Shown piece after piece: positions 25,601 to 34,226 of a stretch of DNA of 64,000 nucleotides. The DNA comes from DATJMJ01 sp035503915 (GTDB lineage Bacteria > Actinomycetota > Acidimicrobiia > Acidimicrobiales > Palsa-688): assembly GCA_035503915.1 (NCBI GenBank), contig DATJSU010000049.1, positions 186,001-250,000 of the forward strand, written 5' to 3'. Made by a program: the position numbers and the translations under genes. How positions within the stretch are numbered: the stretch's first letter is position 1; every line of letters starts with the position of its first letter. Below the pieces are notes generated by a model, which made no database searches, was not told the origin of the DNA, and worked only from the letters and a program-made list of their open reading frames with translations.

Positions 25601-27104
25601 GGCCGCTGGCAGCGGCCCCGGCTATCGGGGACGACCCTGGACCTCCCCTGATCCCTTCGGGGGGCGGGTCAGGCAAATTCAGGGCGCCTCCGCCCTGACC
25701 AGTAGCCACCGCGCATGGGACTATGGATCTACGCCTACTTCGCCAACCGCGCCCACCTCGGCTTACCCGCAGGCGCCGAGCGGCTCGAGCGCGCGCCGTG
25801 GCGCCCCTTTCGCGGCGCCGCCGGGGCCGGGGCCCGCACCCTCCAATGGCGCGTTTTCACGCTCGCCAGCTCGGGGCTGGCTCCAGCTCCAGCGACCAAC
25901 ACAGGGTCGGTTGCTCGGGGGTGTCGCTGCGGCTCTGGCCGTGAAGCTCGACATCAACCCTCTCGCCGCCCGCATTGCGTTCGCGGTCCTCACGTTCGTT
26001 GGGGGGGCCGGGCTCGCCCTTTACGTCCTCGTTTGGCTTTGCCTGCCCGCAGAGGCTAACGGGCACTCAATAGCCCGTCTCGCCCTCGCGGACGGTAAGA
26101 CTGTGGGCCTCGTCGCGGCCGTGGCCAGTGGCCTGGTCGCCGCCATGGTGGCGGTGGCGGCTCTTGGGTCAAGCCCGGTCGTGGACGCACTTTCGCCTGG
26201 TCTTGTAAGCCTTGCCGGGTTAGTCGCCGTCTGGCGGCACGCGGCCCCAGAGGACCGCGAAGCCGCCAACCGTTTTGCTCTCCTCGTGAGCGGTTCCGGG
26301 CCGAGCGCCACCCCCGCGAACCGGCGCGCTCTGTTTGCCGCCGCCAGGCTCCTGGCAGGCGCCGGCTTGATCGCTCTCGGGACGTCAACCCTCCTCGCTC
26401 CCAAACACCTCAACGGCGCTGACCTGGCGGTGGCTTTTGCAGCGATAGGCGTTGTCGCCGGTGTCTCGCTCATCTTGGCCCCTTGGTGGCTGCGACTAGG
26501 CCGAGAACTTTCTGCCGAACGCCGCCAACGTGCCCGCGCCGAGGAAAGGGCCGAAATGGCAGCGCACTTACATGATTCCGTGCTCCAAACGCTGGCGCTC
26601 ATCCAGCGCTCGGCAGGGGACCCGCAACAGGTCCAACGTCTCGCACGGGCGCAAGAAAGGGAGCTGCGGTCTTGGTTGTTCGACCAAGGGCGGGAGCAAA
26701 AGGTTGAGGCCGTTGGCCTTGCGGCAGCACTCAATGCTGTCCAACAAGATGTGGAGGACGATCACGGGCTCCGGGTGGACCTTGTAACGGTCGGGGACGC
26801 CCCGTTGGACGAGGACCTCGCTGCCCTCGTCGCCGCTACCCGGGAGGCGGTCGTCAACGCCGCCAAATGGTCAGGCGCGGACGTGGTTTTCGTTTACGCA
26901 GAGGTCGAGCCGGATGAAATCTCTGTCTTCGTCCGTGACAAGGGTAAGGGCTTTGACCCCTCGGCGGTCGCGGGGGACCGCAAAGGCCTAAGCGAATCGG
27001 TGCACGCCCGCATGCACCGGCATGGCGGGGCTGCCGCCGTGCGGAGCGGGCCGGGAGAGGGCACCGAGGTAAGGCTCACCATGCCGAAGAGGCCCGCAGC
27101 TTGA
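25587..27104 (+). CDS. PspC-domain histidine kinase (NarL/LiaS-type)
   Basis: Sensor kinase, 505 residues. A long Pro/Ser-rich N-terminus (1-100) precedes a PspC domain (RPTQGRLLGGVAAALAVKLD, ~103-160), further membrane helices (~180-300), and a HisKA_3-type dimerisation helix with His329 in AAHLHDSVLQTLALIQR. The ATPase domain shows the N-box-like AATREAVVNAAKWSG, the G1-like VRDKGKGFDP and a GLSESVHARM segment. The first ATG (25587) overlaps the divergent PspC gene; no other start exists before the PspC domain, so one of ATG 25587 or 25599 must be used. Response regulator overlaps the stop by four bases. Confidence 0.85.
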   Translation: MVSIMAAGSGPGYRGRPWTSPDPFGGRVRQIQGASALTSSHRAWDYGSTPTSPTAPTSAYPQAPSGSSARRGAPFAAPPGPGPAPSNGAFSRSPARGWLQLQRPTQGRLLGGVAAALAVKLDINPLAARIAFAVLTFVGGAGLALYVLVWLCLPAEANGHSIARLALADGKTVGLVAAVASGLVAAMVAVAALGSSPVVDALSPGLVSLAGLVAVWRHAAPEDREAANRFALLVSGSGPSATPANRRALFAAARLLAGAGLIALGTSTLLAPKHLNGADLAVAFAAIGVVAGVSLILAPWWLRLGRELSAERRQRARAEERAEMAAHLHDSVLQTLALIQRSAGDPQQVQRLARAQERELRSWLFDQGREQKVEAVGLAAALNAVQQDVEDDHGLRVDLVTVGDAPLDEDLAALVAATREAVVNAAKWSGADVVFVYAEVEPDEISVFVRDKGKGFDPSAVAGDRKGLSESVHARMHRHGGAAAVRSGPGEGTEVRLTMPKRPAA

Positions 27105-27790
27105 CGAACACCGAGCATCAATCCCGAGCACCGTTGAAGGTCTTTTTGGTGGATGACCACCAACTGTTCCGGGCCGGGGTCCGCCACGAAATAACAGGCA
27201 CAGGGGAAGCCGAAGTTGTCGGTGAGGCTGGCGATGTCGCCACGGCGACGGAGCGGATCTGCCAGAGCGCCCCGGACGTGGTGCTCTTGGACGTGCACAT
27301 GCCGGACGGCGGCGGGCCTCAGGTGGTCCGGCAGGTGCTGGAGCGCCAACCAGGTACGCGTTTCCTCGCCCTATCGGTCTCCGATGCCGCGGAAGATGTC
27401 ATCGAGTCCATCAGGGCAGGTGCTCGCGGCTACGTCACCAAGACGATCTCGACGCCCGAGCTCCTCGACGCGCTCCGCTTGGTGGCAGAAGGGGACGCGG
27501 TATTTTCGCCCAGGCTCGCGGGATTTGTGCTCGATGCTTTTGCTGGTCTCCCCGAACCGGCGGCCGTCCACTTCGACCCAGAGCTCGACCAGTTGACAGG
27601 CCGGGAGCGCGAAGTGCTGCGCCTTATCGCGAGGGGCTATGCGTACAAAGAAATTGCCCGGGAGCTCTACATCTCGGTGAAGACCGTGGAGAGCCACGTA
27701 TCGGCGGTGCTGCGGAAACTGCAACTTTCGAACCGCCACCAGCTCACACGTTGGGCCATGGAGCGCCGCCTCGTCCCGCCAACGCCCTAG
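27101..27790 (+). CDS. LuxR/NarL-family response regulator
   Basis: Receiver domain (residues ~12-130) with acidic pair VDDHQ, phospho-acceptor Asp64 (VVLLDVHMP) and conserved Lys (YVTKTISTPE), followed by a LuxR-type helix-turn-helix (~160-225: LTGREREVLRLIARGYAYKEIA, then VKTVESHVSAVLRKLQL). 229 residues. Start TTG lies in the overlap with the kinase stop (TTGA), so the two are translationally coupled. With the divergent PspC/LiaF-like protein it forms a LiaFSR-like three-part system. Confidence 0.92.
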   Translation: MTNTEHQSRAPLKVFLVDDHQLFRAGVRHEITGTGEAEVVGEAGDVATATERICQSAPDVVLLDVHMPDGGGPQVVRQVLERQPGTRFLALSVSDAAEDVIESIRAGARGYVTKTISTPELLDALRLVAEGDAVFSPRLAGFVLDAFAGLPEPAAVHFDPELDQLTGREREVLRLIARGYAYKEIARELYISVKTVESHVSAVLRKLQLSNRHQLTRWAMERRLVPPTP

Positions 27791-27870
27791 CTGGGCCCGA
27801 GCAACTGACAAGAGGCTGCGCGGCGCCGCCGGCACCTCATCGCGCCCGGGCTTGGCAGTACCGTGGGCCG

Positions 27871-28458
27871 GTGGCTCGCTTCATTGTGCTCGAAGGCGGT
27901 GAGGGTGCCGGCAAATCGACCCAGGCTGAGATCCTTGCGAAAGACTTGGGCGCCGTTTTTACAAGGGAACCTGGAGGCACGGCCGTTGGGGAGGCGCTCC
28001 GCCGTCTCGTGCTCGACAGTGCTCTGCCCCCCTTGGTTGCCCGCGCCGAGGCCCTGCTCATGCTCGCTGCGCGCGCTCAACATGTCGCTGAAGTCATCGA
28101 GCCGGCGCTTGCGCGTGGCCAGGACGTCGTATGCGACAGGTACTCGGGCTCGACGTTGGCGTACCAGGGGTACGCCCGTGGGCTCGCTGTGGAGGAACTG
28201 GCCGACCTCGACCGCTGGGCGACGGGCGGACGGGTGCCCGACGTCGTGGTGCTGCTGGACGTCCCGGTGGCGCTCGCTCGGAGGCGCCGCGCCGCCAGCC
28301 GTCCAGACCGGATCGAGCGCGAGGCGGACGATTTCTTCGAACGGGCGCGGTCAGGGTTCCGTCACCTGGCAGCTGCGGATCCCGCCCGCTGGCGCGTGGT
28401 CGACGGGGCGCTAGATGTCGCCGCAGTCGCAGTTGCTGTCCGGAGGGCGGTTGGCTGA
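27871..28458 (+). CDS. tmk: thymidylate kinase
   Basis: Phosphorylates dTMP to dTDP. 195 residues from GTG 27871; the frame is open further upstream but only this start gives the normal N-terminus ARFIVLEGGEGAGKST with its P-loop. The DR(Y/H) motif is in VCDRYSGSTLAYQGYARG, and the lid contains RRRRAASRPDRIE. No clear Shine-Dalgarno; the start may be leaderless. The end overlaps the holB start, a conserved gene order (tmk-holB) in many bacteria. Confidence 0.93.
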   Translation: MARFIVLEGGEGAGKSTQAEILAKDLGAVFTREPGGTAVGEALRRLVLDSALPPLVARAEALLMLAARAQHVAEVIEPALARGQDVVCDRYSGSTLAYQGYARGLAVEELADLDRWATGGRVPDVVVLLDVPVALARRRRAASRPDRIEREADDFFERARSGFRHLAAADPARWRVVDGALDVAAVAVAVRRAVG

Positions 28459-29539
28459 AATAGATGTCGGGTTGAGTGGGTTGGTCGGCCAGGGCGCGGC
28501 TGTCAGGGCCCTGCGGGCTTCGGCGACCAAGCCCGTCCACGCCTACCTTTTCGTCGGCCCGCCCGGGACCGGGAAGATGGCGGCGGCAAGGGCTTTTGGC
28601 GCTATGTTGCTTTGCGAGCAGGGCGGCGACGACGGCTGCGAGAGCTGCCGGCGGGTGATGGAGGGCAAACATCCAGACTTCGTCGTCATCGAGCGAGAGG
28701 GAGCGGCCCTTTCGATCGACCAGGCGCGCGAAGTTTCCCGCATTTCGGCACGCAGTTCGCTCGAGGGCGGTCGCTCTGTCGTAGTTCTCCCCGACCTCCA
28801 TCTCGCCGGCGACGCGACCCCGGCTCTGCTCAAAACCCTGGAGGAACCAGCTGGCCCGGTCGTTTTCATCGGCCTCACCGAATATGTGCCCCCCGAGCTC
28901 GCGACGGTCGCCAGCCGGTGCGCGCGGATAGATTTCCGGCCTTTGAGCGACCAAGAGATCAGGGATGCTTTGGCGAGCGAAGGCATCCCGGACGAGCAGG
29001 CGACGGTCGTGGCCCCCCTCGCCGGCGGCAGGTTGGACAGGGCGATGTTGCTCGCGCGAGACCCACAAGCAGACGAGAGGCGCCGTGCCTGGGAGGCGGT
29101 GCCGGCCCGGCTGGACGGCAGCGGGGCGACGGTGGCGCTCGTGGCCGAGGAGCTGACGGAGCTCTTACGCAAGAGCGGCGAGCCTTTGACGGAGCGCCAG
29201 GGTGCCGAGCTCCTTCGCCTTGCTGAGCGCAACGCGCAAGAGCTGCGCGCTGGCAGCGGCCGCTCGTCGCAGGTGAGCGCGAGGGCGGGGGTGCGCGAGC
29301 TCGAAGAAAAGCACCGCCGAGAGCAGCGCCGCCAGCGCACCGACGAGCTCCGCACCGGGCTGGCGGCACTGGCGCGCGCCTACCGTGAGCGTGCCCTCTC
29401 AGGGGGTCTCGACCCCGACCGCGCAGCCTGCGCCGTCGCGCTCATCGATGGGCTCTCGGCCGACCTCGCTTTCAACCCTGGCGAGCAGCTCGCCCTTCAG
29501 GCGCTCCTCGTACGGCTGGACAGGATCGCAACCAGGTAG
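28451..29539 (+). CDS. holB: DNA polymerase III subunit delta prime
   Basis: Clamp-loader subunit, 362 residues. N-terminal AAA+ fold: VGQGAAVRALRASA, a P-loop HAYLFVGPPGTGKMAAARAF in which the usual Thr/Ser after Lys is Met, a zinc site of which only three cysteines are seen (one at LLC, then CESC), and the arginine-finger SRC motif in ASRCARIDF. Such delta prime proteins are ATPase-inactive but supply the SRC arginine. TTG 28451 with GGAGG six bases upstream is preferred over ATG 28415; it overlaps the tmk stop by eight bases. The C-terminal third is Arg/Glu-rich and less conserved. Confidence 0.85.
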   Translation: MAEIDVGLSGLVGQGAAVRALRASATKPVHAYLFVGPPGTGKMAAARAFGAMLLCEQGGDDGCESCRRVMEGKHPDFVVIEREGAALSIDQAREVSRISARSSLEGGRSVVVLPDLHLAGDATPALLKTLEEPAGPVVFIGLTEYVPPELATVASRCARIDFRPLSDQEIRDALASEGIPDEQATVVAPLAGGRLDRAMLLARDPQADERRRAWEAVPARLDGSGATVALVAEELTELLRKSGEPLTERQGAELLRLAERNAQELRAGSGRSSQVSARAGVRELEEKHRREQRRQRTDELRTGLAALARAYRERALSGGLDPDRAACAVALIDGLSADLAFNPGEQLALQALLVRLDRIATR

Positions 29540-29605
29540 CGCAACGAGATGAGCAACCGGGTGCGGCTTAGAGGGCTCAGGTTGACGAGCCGGGATAGAC
29601 GTGCA

Positions 29606-29642
29606 CCGCCACTGCTGGCGGGTGCTTTGCCAGCCGTGGCGG
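29606..29642 (+). terminator. strong hairpin between convergent holB and DUF5666-like gene
   Basis: CCGCCAC pairs with GTGGCGG and, after a two-base mismatch on each side, CTGGC pairs with GCCAG, around a nine-base loop containing TTT. It lies 66 bases after the holB stop in the gap between convergent genes. No T-tract follows on either strand, so it may work as a Rho-independent block of low efficiency or as an mRNA-end stabiliser. Confidence 0.45.
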
Positions 29643-29674
29643 TGCCGTCGTTCGGCTTCGACGCCGGCACGTTT

Positions 29675-29692
29675 ACCGGCCCAGAGGCCGGT
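29675..29692. terminator. second hairpin in the same convergent gap
   Basis: ACCGGCC-CAGA-GGCCGGT is a perfect seven-base-pair stem with a four-base loop. It sits 19 bases from the end of the minus-strand gene and could serve transcription from either side. No clear T-tract. Confidence 0.4.
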
Positions 29693-29711
29693 TGGTGCTC
29701 GGAGGCGGGGC

Positions 29712-30869
29712 TCATCGCCTCCCGTGGTGGCCGTCGCCGAAGCCGGGCCCGCCGCCCGTCTCAGGTGTGCTTTGGGGGCCCGATCTGATCACGACGAGCA
29801 GCGCGTCGACCGCGAGCGCGCCTGCCTGAGTGCCAGTTACTGTCACTTTGTCGCCATTTTGGACCGTCGGTGAGCTCACCCGTCGTTGGTAGTACTTGGT
29901 GGGGCTGGACACGTTGACCGTCACCGTTCCCTGCTTAGTGGACAGGTCGAAGCCGGAGCCGCTCGCGTTCGAGACCGTGCCTGAATAATTGGCAAGGGGC
30001 ACCCAGACGACGAGAGCGGTGAGCGCCCCGCTGCCGCCTTGGGCCCCGTTCACCTGGACAGTGTCACCGTCCTGGATCCCGCTGAGCCCAGCTGAGCTCT
30101 GCCCGGGTTCTCGGTACTGGACGTTGTCGCCGAGGGTGACCGTGAAGGTGGTGCTGGTCGAGGTGAGGGAGGTGAGGGTCGTGCTGGTTGAGGTAAGGCT
30201 GGGTGGGAAGCCCCAACCACCTACCCCTCTGCGGCCGCCGACCGTGACCTGGAAACCGGTCGAGCCGACAGAACCTGCCTTGCCCTTCACCGTCACCAGT
30301 GGGATCCTGACGAGCAAGGCGGTCACCGCGCTGGGCCCCGAAGATACCCCGGTTACCTGGACGCTGTCGCCGTCGAGCAGGTCGCCGGCCCCAGGCGAGC
30401 TCTGGCCCGGCGCTATGTAAACGGTGTTCTCTGTCACGGCCACGTCGACCGTGGTGCTCGTCGAGGTGAGGAACCGGGGAGAGCGCCCAAAGAAGGGCAG
30501 CCTGCCATGGCCGGGGCCACCGCCACTGGCCGGGCCGCTCAGCTCCAGTTGGAAGCCCGTAGTCGTAACGGATTGGGCCGTCCCGCTCAAGGACATACGC
30601 TGATGCGGGCCAAAGCGGCCGATGCCACGACCGGGCGCGGGGGCTGGCGCTGGGCCGAAGCCGCGCCCGTGCGAGTGGCCGCCCGCGTGGTAGGTCGCCA
30701 CGGGGGCGGCATTCGCCACGCTGGTGCCGGCTGTCGGGAGCACCACGGCCAGGCAGGCGGCCAGGCTCACGCAGAGCGCGAAGCGCAAAGCCGACCAGCT
30801 GAGGGTGCCTCTGGGACGTCTGGGGGCCTGCACTACCTCATCGGTAAGGCATGCCGTTCTGGCTGACAT
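29712..30869 (-). CDS. secreted protein with three DUF5666-like repeats
   Basis: A 385-residue exported protein. The signal peptide is long: basic start, hydrophobic helix (ALRFALCVSLAACLAVVLP) and a likely cleavage at ANA-AP near residue 54. A His/Gly-rich linker follows. Then three copies of a ~80-residue beta-rich unit, each ending in a GDSVQVTG / GDTVQVNG / GDKVTVTG motif followed by an alternating Val/Leu strand, the pattern of DUF5666-type OB-like domains. Thr/Ser-rich TSTST inserts interrupt the units. Good RBS: GGAG and GAGGG upstream of the ATG. Function unknown; possibly a surface adhesion or binding protein. Confidence 0.8.
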   Translation of the reverse strand: MSARTACLTDEVVQAPRRPRGTLSWSALRFALCVSLAACLAVVLPTAGTSVANAAPVATYHAGGHSHGRGFGPAPAPAPGRGIGRFGPHQRMSLSGTAQSVTTTGFQLELSGPASGGGPGHGRLPFFGRSPRFLTSTSTTVDVAVTENTVYIAPGQSSPGAGDLLDGDSVQVTGVSSGPSAVTALLVRIPLVTVKGKAGSVGSTGFQVTVGGRRGVGGWGFPPSLTSTSTTLTSLTSTSTTFTVTLGDNVQYREPGQSSAGLSGIQDGDTVQVNGAQGGSGALTALVVWVPLANYSGTVSNASGSGFDLSTKQGTVTVNVSSPTKYYQRRVSSPTVQNGDKVTVTGTQAGALAVDALLVVIRSGPQSTPETGGGPGFGDGHHGRR

Positions 30870-31099
30870 GTCGCCCTCTCTCTCCGCGCCCGCTCAGGGC
30901 ACACTTCAACATCGGGTACAACATCAGCTGCCGAGCTATGTGAAATTGTCTCGGCTCGGGTTGCCCGCCGCATGAGCAAAGTGTGATGACTCTGTGAGGA
31001 CGGCCGGGGGACCAGTTCGCAGGAGCGCTCGCTTCTCGCATATTTCCTCAGGGCAGGTGCGTCTTTTTCGGGCAACCCGCCAGGCGCCCGGCGAGATCC

Positions 31100-31864
31100 C
31101 TAAAGGATGCGGGAAAGGAAGGCCTTGGTGCGCTCGTTCGTGGGGCTGGCGAGGACCTCCTTGGGTGGCCCGGACTCGATGATGACGCCTTGGTCCATGA
31201 ACACGAGCGAGTCGCTCACCTCGCGGGCAAAGCCCATTTCGTGCGTGACGACGATCATCGTCATCCCCTCTTCTGCCAGCGACCGCATGACGTCCAGCAC
31301 CTCACCCACCAGTTCGGGGTCGAGCGCCGAAGTGGGCTCATCGAACAGCATCAGCTTGGGCCGCATAGCTAGGGCGCGCGCAATCGCCACTCTCTGTTGT
31401 TGGCCTCCCGAAAGCTGTTTCGGGTAGGCGTCGACCTTGTCGGCGAGGCCTACCCGAACGAGGAGTTGGGTCGCCCGCTGGGCCGCCTCCTCCTTGGGCT
31501 CGTGCTTTACGCGGGTCGGTCCTATGGTCACGTTCTCGATCGCAGTCATATGTGGGAACAGGTGGAAGTGCTGGAAGACCATGCCGATCTCGGACCTCCG
31601 CCGGCACACCTCGCGGTCTTTCAGCTCGTAGAGCTTGCCCCCCTTCTCCCGGTAGCCGACGACCTGCCCGTCGACGAGGAGGCGTCCCCCATCGACCTTC
31701 TCCAAATGGTTGATGCAACGCAGGAACGTGGACTTGCCGCTGCCCGAGGGGCCGATAATGCACATAACTTCGCCTGTCCGGACGTCGAGGTCGATCCCCC
31801 GGAGGACCTCTTGGTGCCCGAAACGCTTACGGACACGCTGAGCCTGGACCATGAGCCCGGCCAT
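31100..31864 (-). CDS. polar amino-acid ABC transporter, ATP-binding protein
   Basis: GlnQ/HisP-type ATPase, 254 residues. Walker A is GPSGSGKST, Q-loop in GMVFQHFHLFPHMTAIENV, signature LSGGQQQRVAIARAL, Walker B LMLFDEPTSALDPE and switch His in VVTHEMGFA. It energises import of an amino acid across the membrane with the permease encoded five bases upstream and the binding protein before that. An insertion after the P-loop domain (YREKGGKLYELKDREV) is common in this subgroup. Last gene of a three-gene operon. Confidence 0.95.
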   Translation of the reverse strand: MAGLMVQAQRVRKRFGHQEVLRGIDLDVRTGEVMCIIGPSGSGKSTFLRCINHLEKVDGGRLLVDGQVVGYREKGGKLYELKDREVCRRRSEIGMVFQHFHLFPHMTAIENVTIGPTRVKHEPKEEAAQRATQLLVRVGLADKVDAYPKQLSGGQQQRVAIARALAMRPKLMLFDEPTSALDPELVGEVLDVMRSLAEEGMTMIVVTHEMGFAREVSDSLVFMDQGVIIESGPPKEVLASPTNERTKAFLSRIL

Positions 31865-31869
31865 GCCCG

Positions 31870-32883
31870 TCAGTCCTCGGTGTCTTTGACGAAGGGGATC
31901 CCTTCGACGTCGGCGAAGCGCCCAAAACCTGTTCGTCCGGGCCTGATGAGAAGGCCTTTGCGGAGCCTCTCGATGGGTGTGGGGGGCAACTGGCGGACCG
32001 AGCCGCGCGCGTAGTGACGTTCCAAGTAGTACTGGCCGACCATGAGCACCGTGGTGACCCAGAGGTACTGGAAGCTGGCCACCATCAACAGCGGGATGGG
32101 CCGAAAGTTGGCCGCATAGATCTGCTCGACTGAGTAAGTGAGCTCAGGGACAGTTATTACTGATGCCAGGGATGTCGTCTTGAGCATCGATATGGTCTCG
32201 TTGCCCGTTGGCGGGATTATCACGCGCATCGCTTGGGGGAGCACGACCAGGCGTAGCGCCATCAACCGGGTCATGCCCACCGACTGGGCGGCTTCGGTCT
32301 GGCCAAGATCGACCGAGATGAGGCCTGCTCGGACCACTTCTGACATGTACGCCCCTTCGTTGAGGGAGAGGCCCACGCTGGCGGCCACGAAGGCAGGGAG
32401 CCATGTGGTCAGGTTGAAGTGGACAAACGCCGGCCCAAAGGGGATCCCGAGCGAGAACGTCGGGAAGATATAAGAAGCGTTGTACCAGAAGAGCAACTGG
32501 ACAAGCACCGGTGTTCCCCGGAAAAACCATATGTAATACCAGGCGCTCCCGGTGACTATGGGGTTGGGGGAGAGCCGCATGATGGCGAGGAGGACGCCGA
32601 TCACTATCCCGCCCACCATCGCGACGACGGTGAGCGCCACCGTGAACCCGAGCCCCTGCCAAACTTGGTCGGACGTGAAATAACGGGTTATCACGCCCCA
32701 CTCGAAGCGTTCCCGCCGTTGCCCGAAGACCACGACGTGGGAAAAGAAAAGAGAGTGGACGAGCATGGCGCCGAGAACGAGGATCACCACGGCCGCCACC
32801 CAGCGGCCGGGGTGGCGGACGGGCACGACCCTCGCAGCAGCGGGCTCTTGGGCGCTGCGCCGGGCCAGTTGCGGCGTCGCCAT
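31870..32883 (-). CDS. polar amino-acid ABC transporter, permease
   Basis: HisM/GlnP-type permease, 337 residues. A cytoplasmic, Ala/Arg-rich N-terminus of ~25 residues precedes one extra membrane helix and then the five-helix transport core. The EAA loop that docks with the ATPase reads EAAQSVGMTRLMALRLVVLP, followed by QAMRVIIPP. The C-terminal ~60 residues (after YYLERHYARG) are a cytoplasmic extension longer than usual for this family. Only one permease gene is present, so a homodimer is expected. It lies between the binding-protein and ATPase genes. Confidence 0.93.
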   Translation of the reverse strand: MATPQLARRSAQEPAAARVVPVRHPGRWVAAVVILVLGAMLVHSLFFSHVVVFGQRRERFEWGVITRYFTSDQVWQGLGFTVALTVVAMVGGIVIGVLLAIMRLSPNPIVTGSAWYYIWFFRGTPVLVQLLFWYNASYIFPTFSLGIPFGPAFVHFNLTTWLPAFVAASVGLSLNEGAYMSEVVRAGLISVDLGQTEAAQSVGMTRLMALRLVVLPQAMRVIIPPTGNETISMLKTTSLASVITVPELTYSVEQIYAANFRPIPLLMVASFQYLWVTTVLMVGQYYLERHYARGSVRQLPPTPIERLRKGLLIRPGRTGFGRFADVEGIPFVKDTED

Positions 32884-32926
32884 CAGCTGGCGCCTGGCCT
32901 AGAGCGCTCGGTCGGTCCGGGGCCCG

Positions 32927-33769
32927 CTAGCTCGTGGCCTCATTGATCCCAGGGGTGCTGAGAGCCCCCTGTTCGACACCCCACTTGTCGAGGATCTGCT
33001 TGTACTTTCCGTCTGCCATGAGAGCCTTCACCGCTGCCAGCAATGGCTGGGCGAGCCCGCTCCCCTTGGCAACAATGAAGCCGTAGGGAGCTGTCTTAAA
33101 CGGCGTACCAGTGAGCTTGAACTGGCCTTGGTGCTCGTGGACGATCCACGCCACCACCTGGGAGTCCGCGAAACCCACCTGGGCACGCCCGGTCAACACC
33201 GCGAGGTTGGCCCCGTTCTGGTCCTCGTAGCTGAGGACGCTAACGTGGCACGATTTTGCCTGAGCCTCTGCGTCAATTTGCTCGGTGGTCCCCGTCTCCA
33301 CGGCTACCGAATGGCCGCAGAGCGACTTCAAGCCATTGAACACGGCCTTGCTCGTAGCTCCCTCGTAGAAGCCTTCACCGGCCTTGAAGTAATCGATAAA
33401 GTCGAGCCCTCCCTTTTTTTCCCGTGCCGGGGTATCTGTGAAGGACGAGTTGCCGACATCGTAAGTGCCTTCTTGCACCTTGGTGATGATGTCGTCGAAG
33501 GTGACAGTGTGGAGGGTCACTTTCACGCCGAGCACCTCGCCTATGGCGTACCCGAGGTCGGCGTCGAAGCCTACGATCTTGCCGTTTTGGATGAACTCGT
33601 CCGGAGGGTAGGTGGTGTCCATGGCCATGCTGAGGCCGGACTTGTACTTGGCTGGGAGCTGGGCTGGGTTTGCGCTCGCGTAGCTGTTGGCGGCCATCGC
33701 CACGACCAGTGCCGGGGCGAGCAGTGCTCCCACGGCGCGCCTTCGGGTTGTGGCCCAGTCTCTCGTCAT
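32927..33769 (-). CDS. extracellular solute-binding protein, family 3 (amino acids)
   Basis: Amino-acid-binding protein of the ABC operon, 280 residues. ATG 33769 is chosen because GGAGG lies five bases upstream; an ATG four codons earlier overlaps that RBS. The signal region has Arg-Arg-Arg, a hydrophobic core (VGALLAPALVVAMAANSY) and an ASA-type cleavage site, but no lipobox cysteine. The mature part shows MAMDTTYPPDEF, then GFDADLGYAIGEVLGV and a VSVETG-like hinge with two cysteines (SLCGH, KSCHV) that may form a disulphide. Ligand class cannot be fixed; Asp/Arg positions suggest a polar amino acid. Confidence 0.92.
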   Translation of the reverse strand: MTRDWATTRRRAVGALLAPALVVAMAANSYASANPAQLPAKYKSGLSMAMDTTYPPDEFIQNGKIVGFDADLGYAIGEVLGVKVTLHTVTFDDIITKVQEGTYDVGNSSFTDTPAREKKGGLDFIDYFKAGEGFYEGATSKAVFNGLKSLCGHSVAVETGTTEQIDAEAQAKSCHVSVLSYEDQNGANLAVLTGRAQVGFADSQVVAWIVHEHQGQFKLTGTPFKTAPYGFIVAKGSGLAQPLLAAVKALMADGKYKQILDKWGVEQGALSTPGINEATS

Positions 33770-34226
33770 CTGTACCTCCATCGGTCGCGATTGTGGTGCG
33801 TGACCTGGAGTGTAGTTGGCGCTGCTGCGCCGCCAAATCAGCGCGTGCAGTTAGGAGATGGCGCCAAGCTACACCTGCGAGCACCCGGTCCCAGGCTGCG
33901 AGCTTGGTGAGCAGGTGGGCGATCCGAGAGCGGGCTAATCCTCAGGGAGCGCCCCCGGCCGGAGCCGGGCCGCCCAGGCCGGAGCCCCACACAGCTGGGC
34001 GAGCTCGCCCGCGAGTTCCCCCCGGCCGAGCCCGCTCTGCGCAGGCGCTGGAAGCTCAAGGTCCTCGGTGTGACCGCTCAACGCGCGAACGCGAAGGTCA
34101 CTGGCGTTCTTTTTGATCGAGTTCTTCAGGTCGAAGTGAGTTTAGGCGCCGATGTACTTGCTCGAACTGTGTGCTCCAAGAGCAGCTGCGGGCGACGCTC
34201 GAAAGCTTCGCCCTCGAGCTGGTTTA
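33770..34226. other. gap with probable remnants of decayed genes
   Basis: No intact gene. On the plus strand, segments read like protein but in shifting frames: GELAREFPPAEPALRRRW then KLKVLGVTAQRANAKVTG (about 33990-34100) continues, after a frame change, as LQEQLRATLESFALELVY and GLTMLDRDGFAEEAEVWEDW (about 34170-34320), which runs under the MarR fragment. This looks like one frameshifted, truncated gene I do not recognise. The region also contains GC-rich repeats such as GGCCGGAGCC. Promoter for the amino-acid transporter operon should lie at the left edge. Confidence 0.4.

Noticed and set aside
31040..31099. CGGGC/GCCCG stem near TTTTT downstream of the amino-acid transporter operon
   Set aside because: The T-run lies on the wrong side of the stem for minus-strand transcription, so it is not an intrinsic terminator for that operon.
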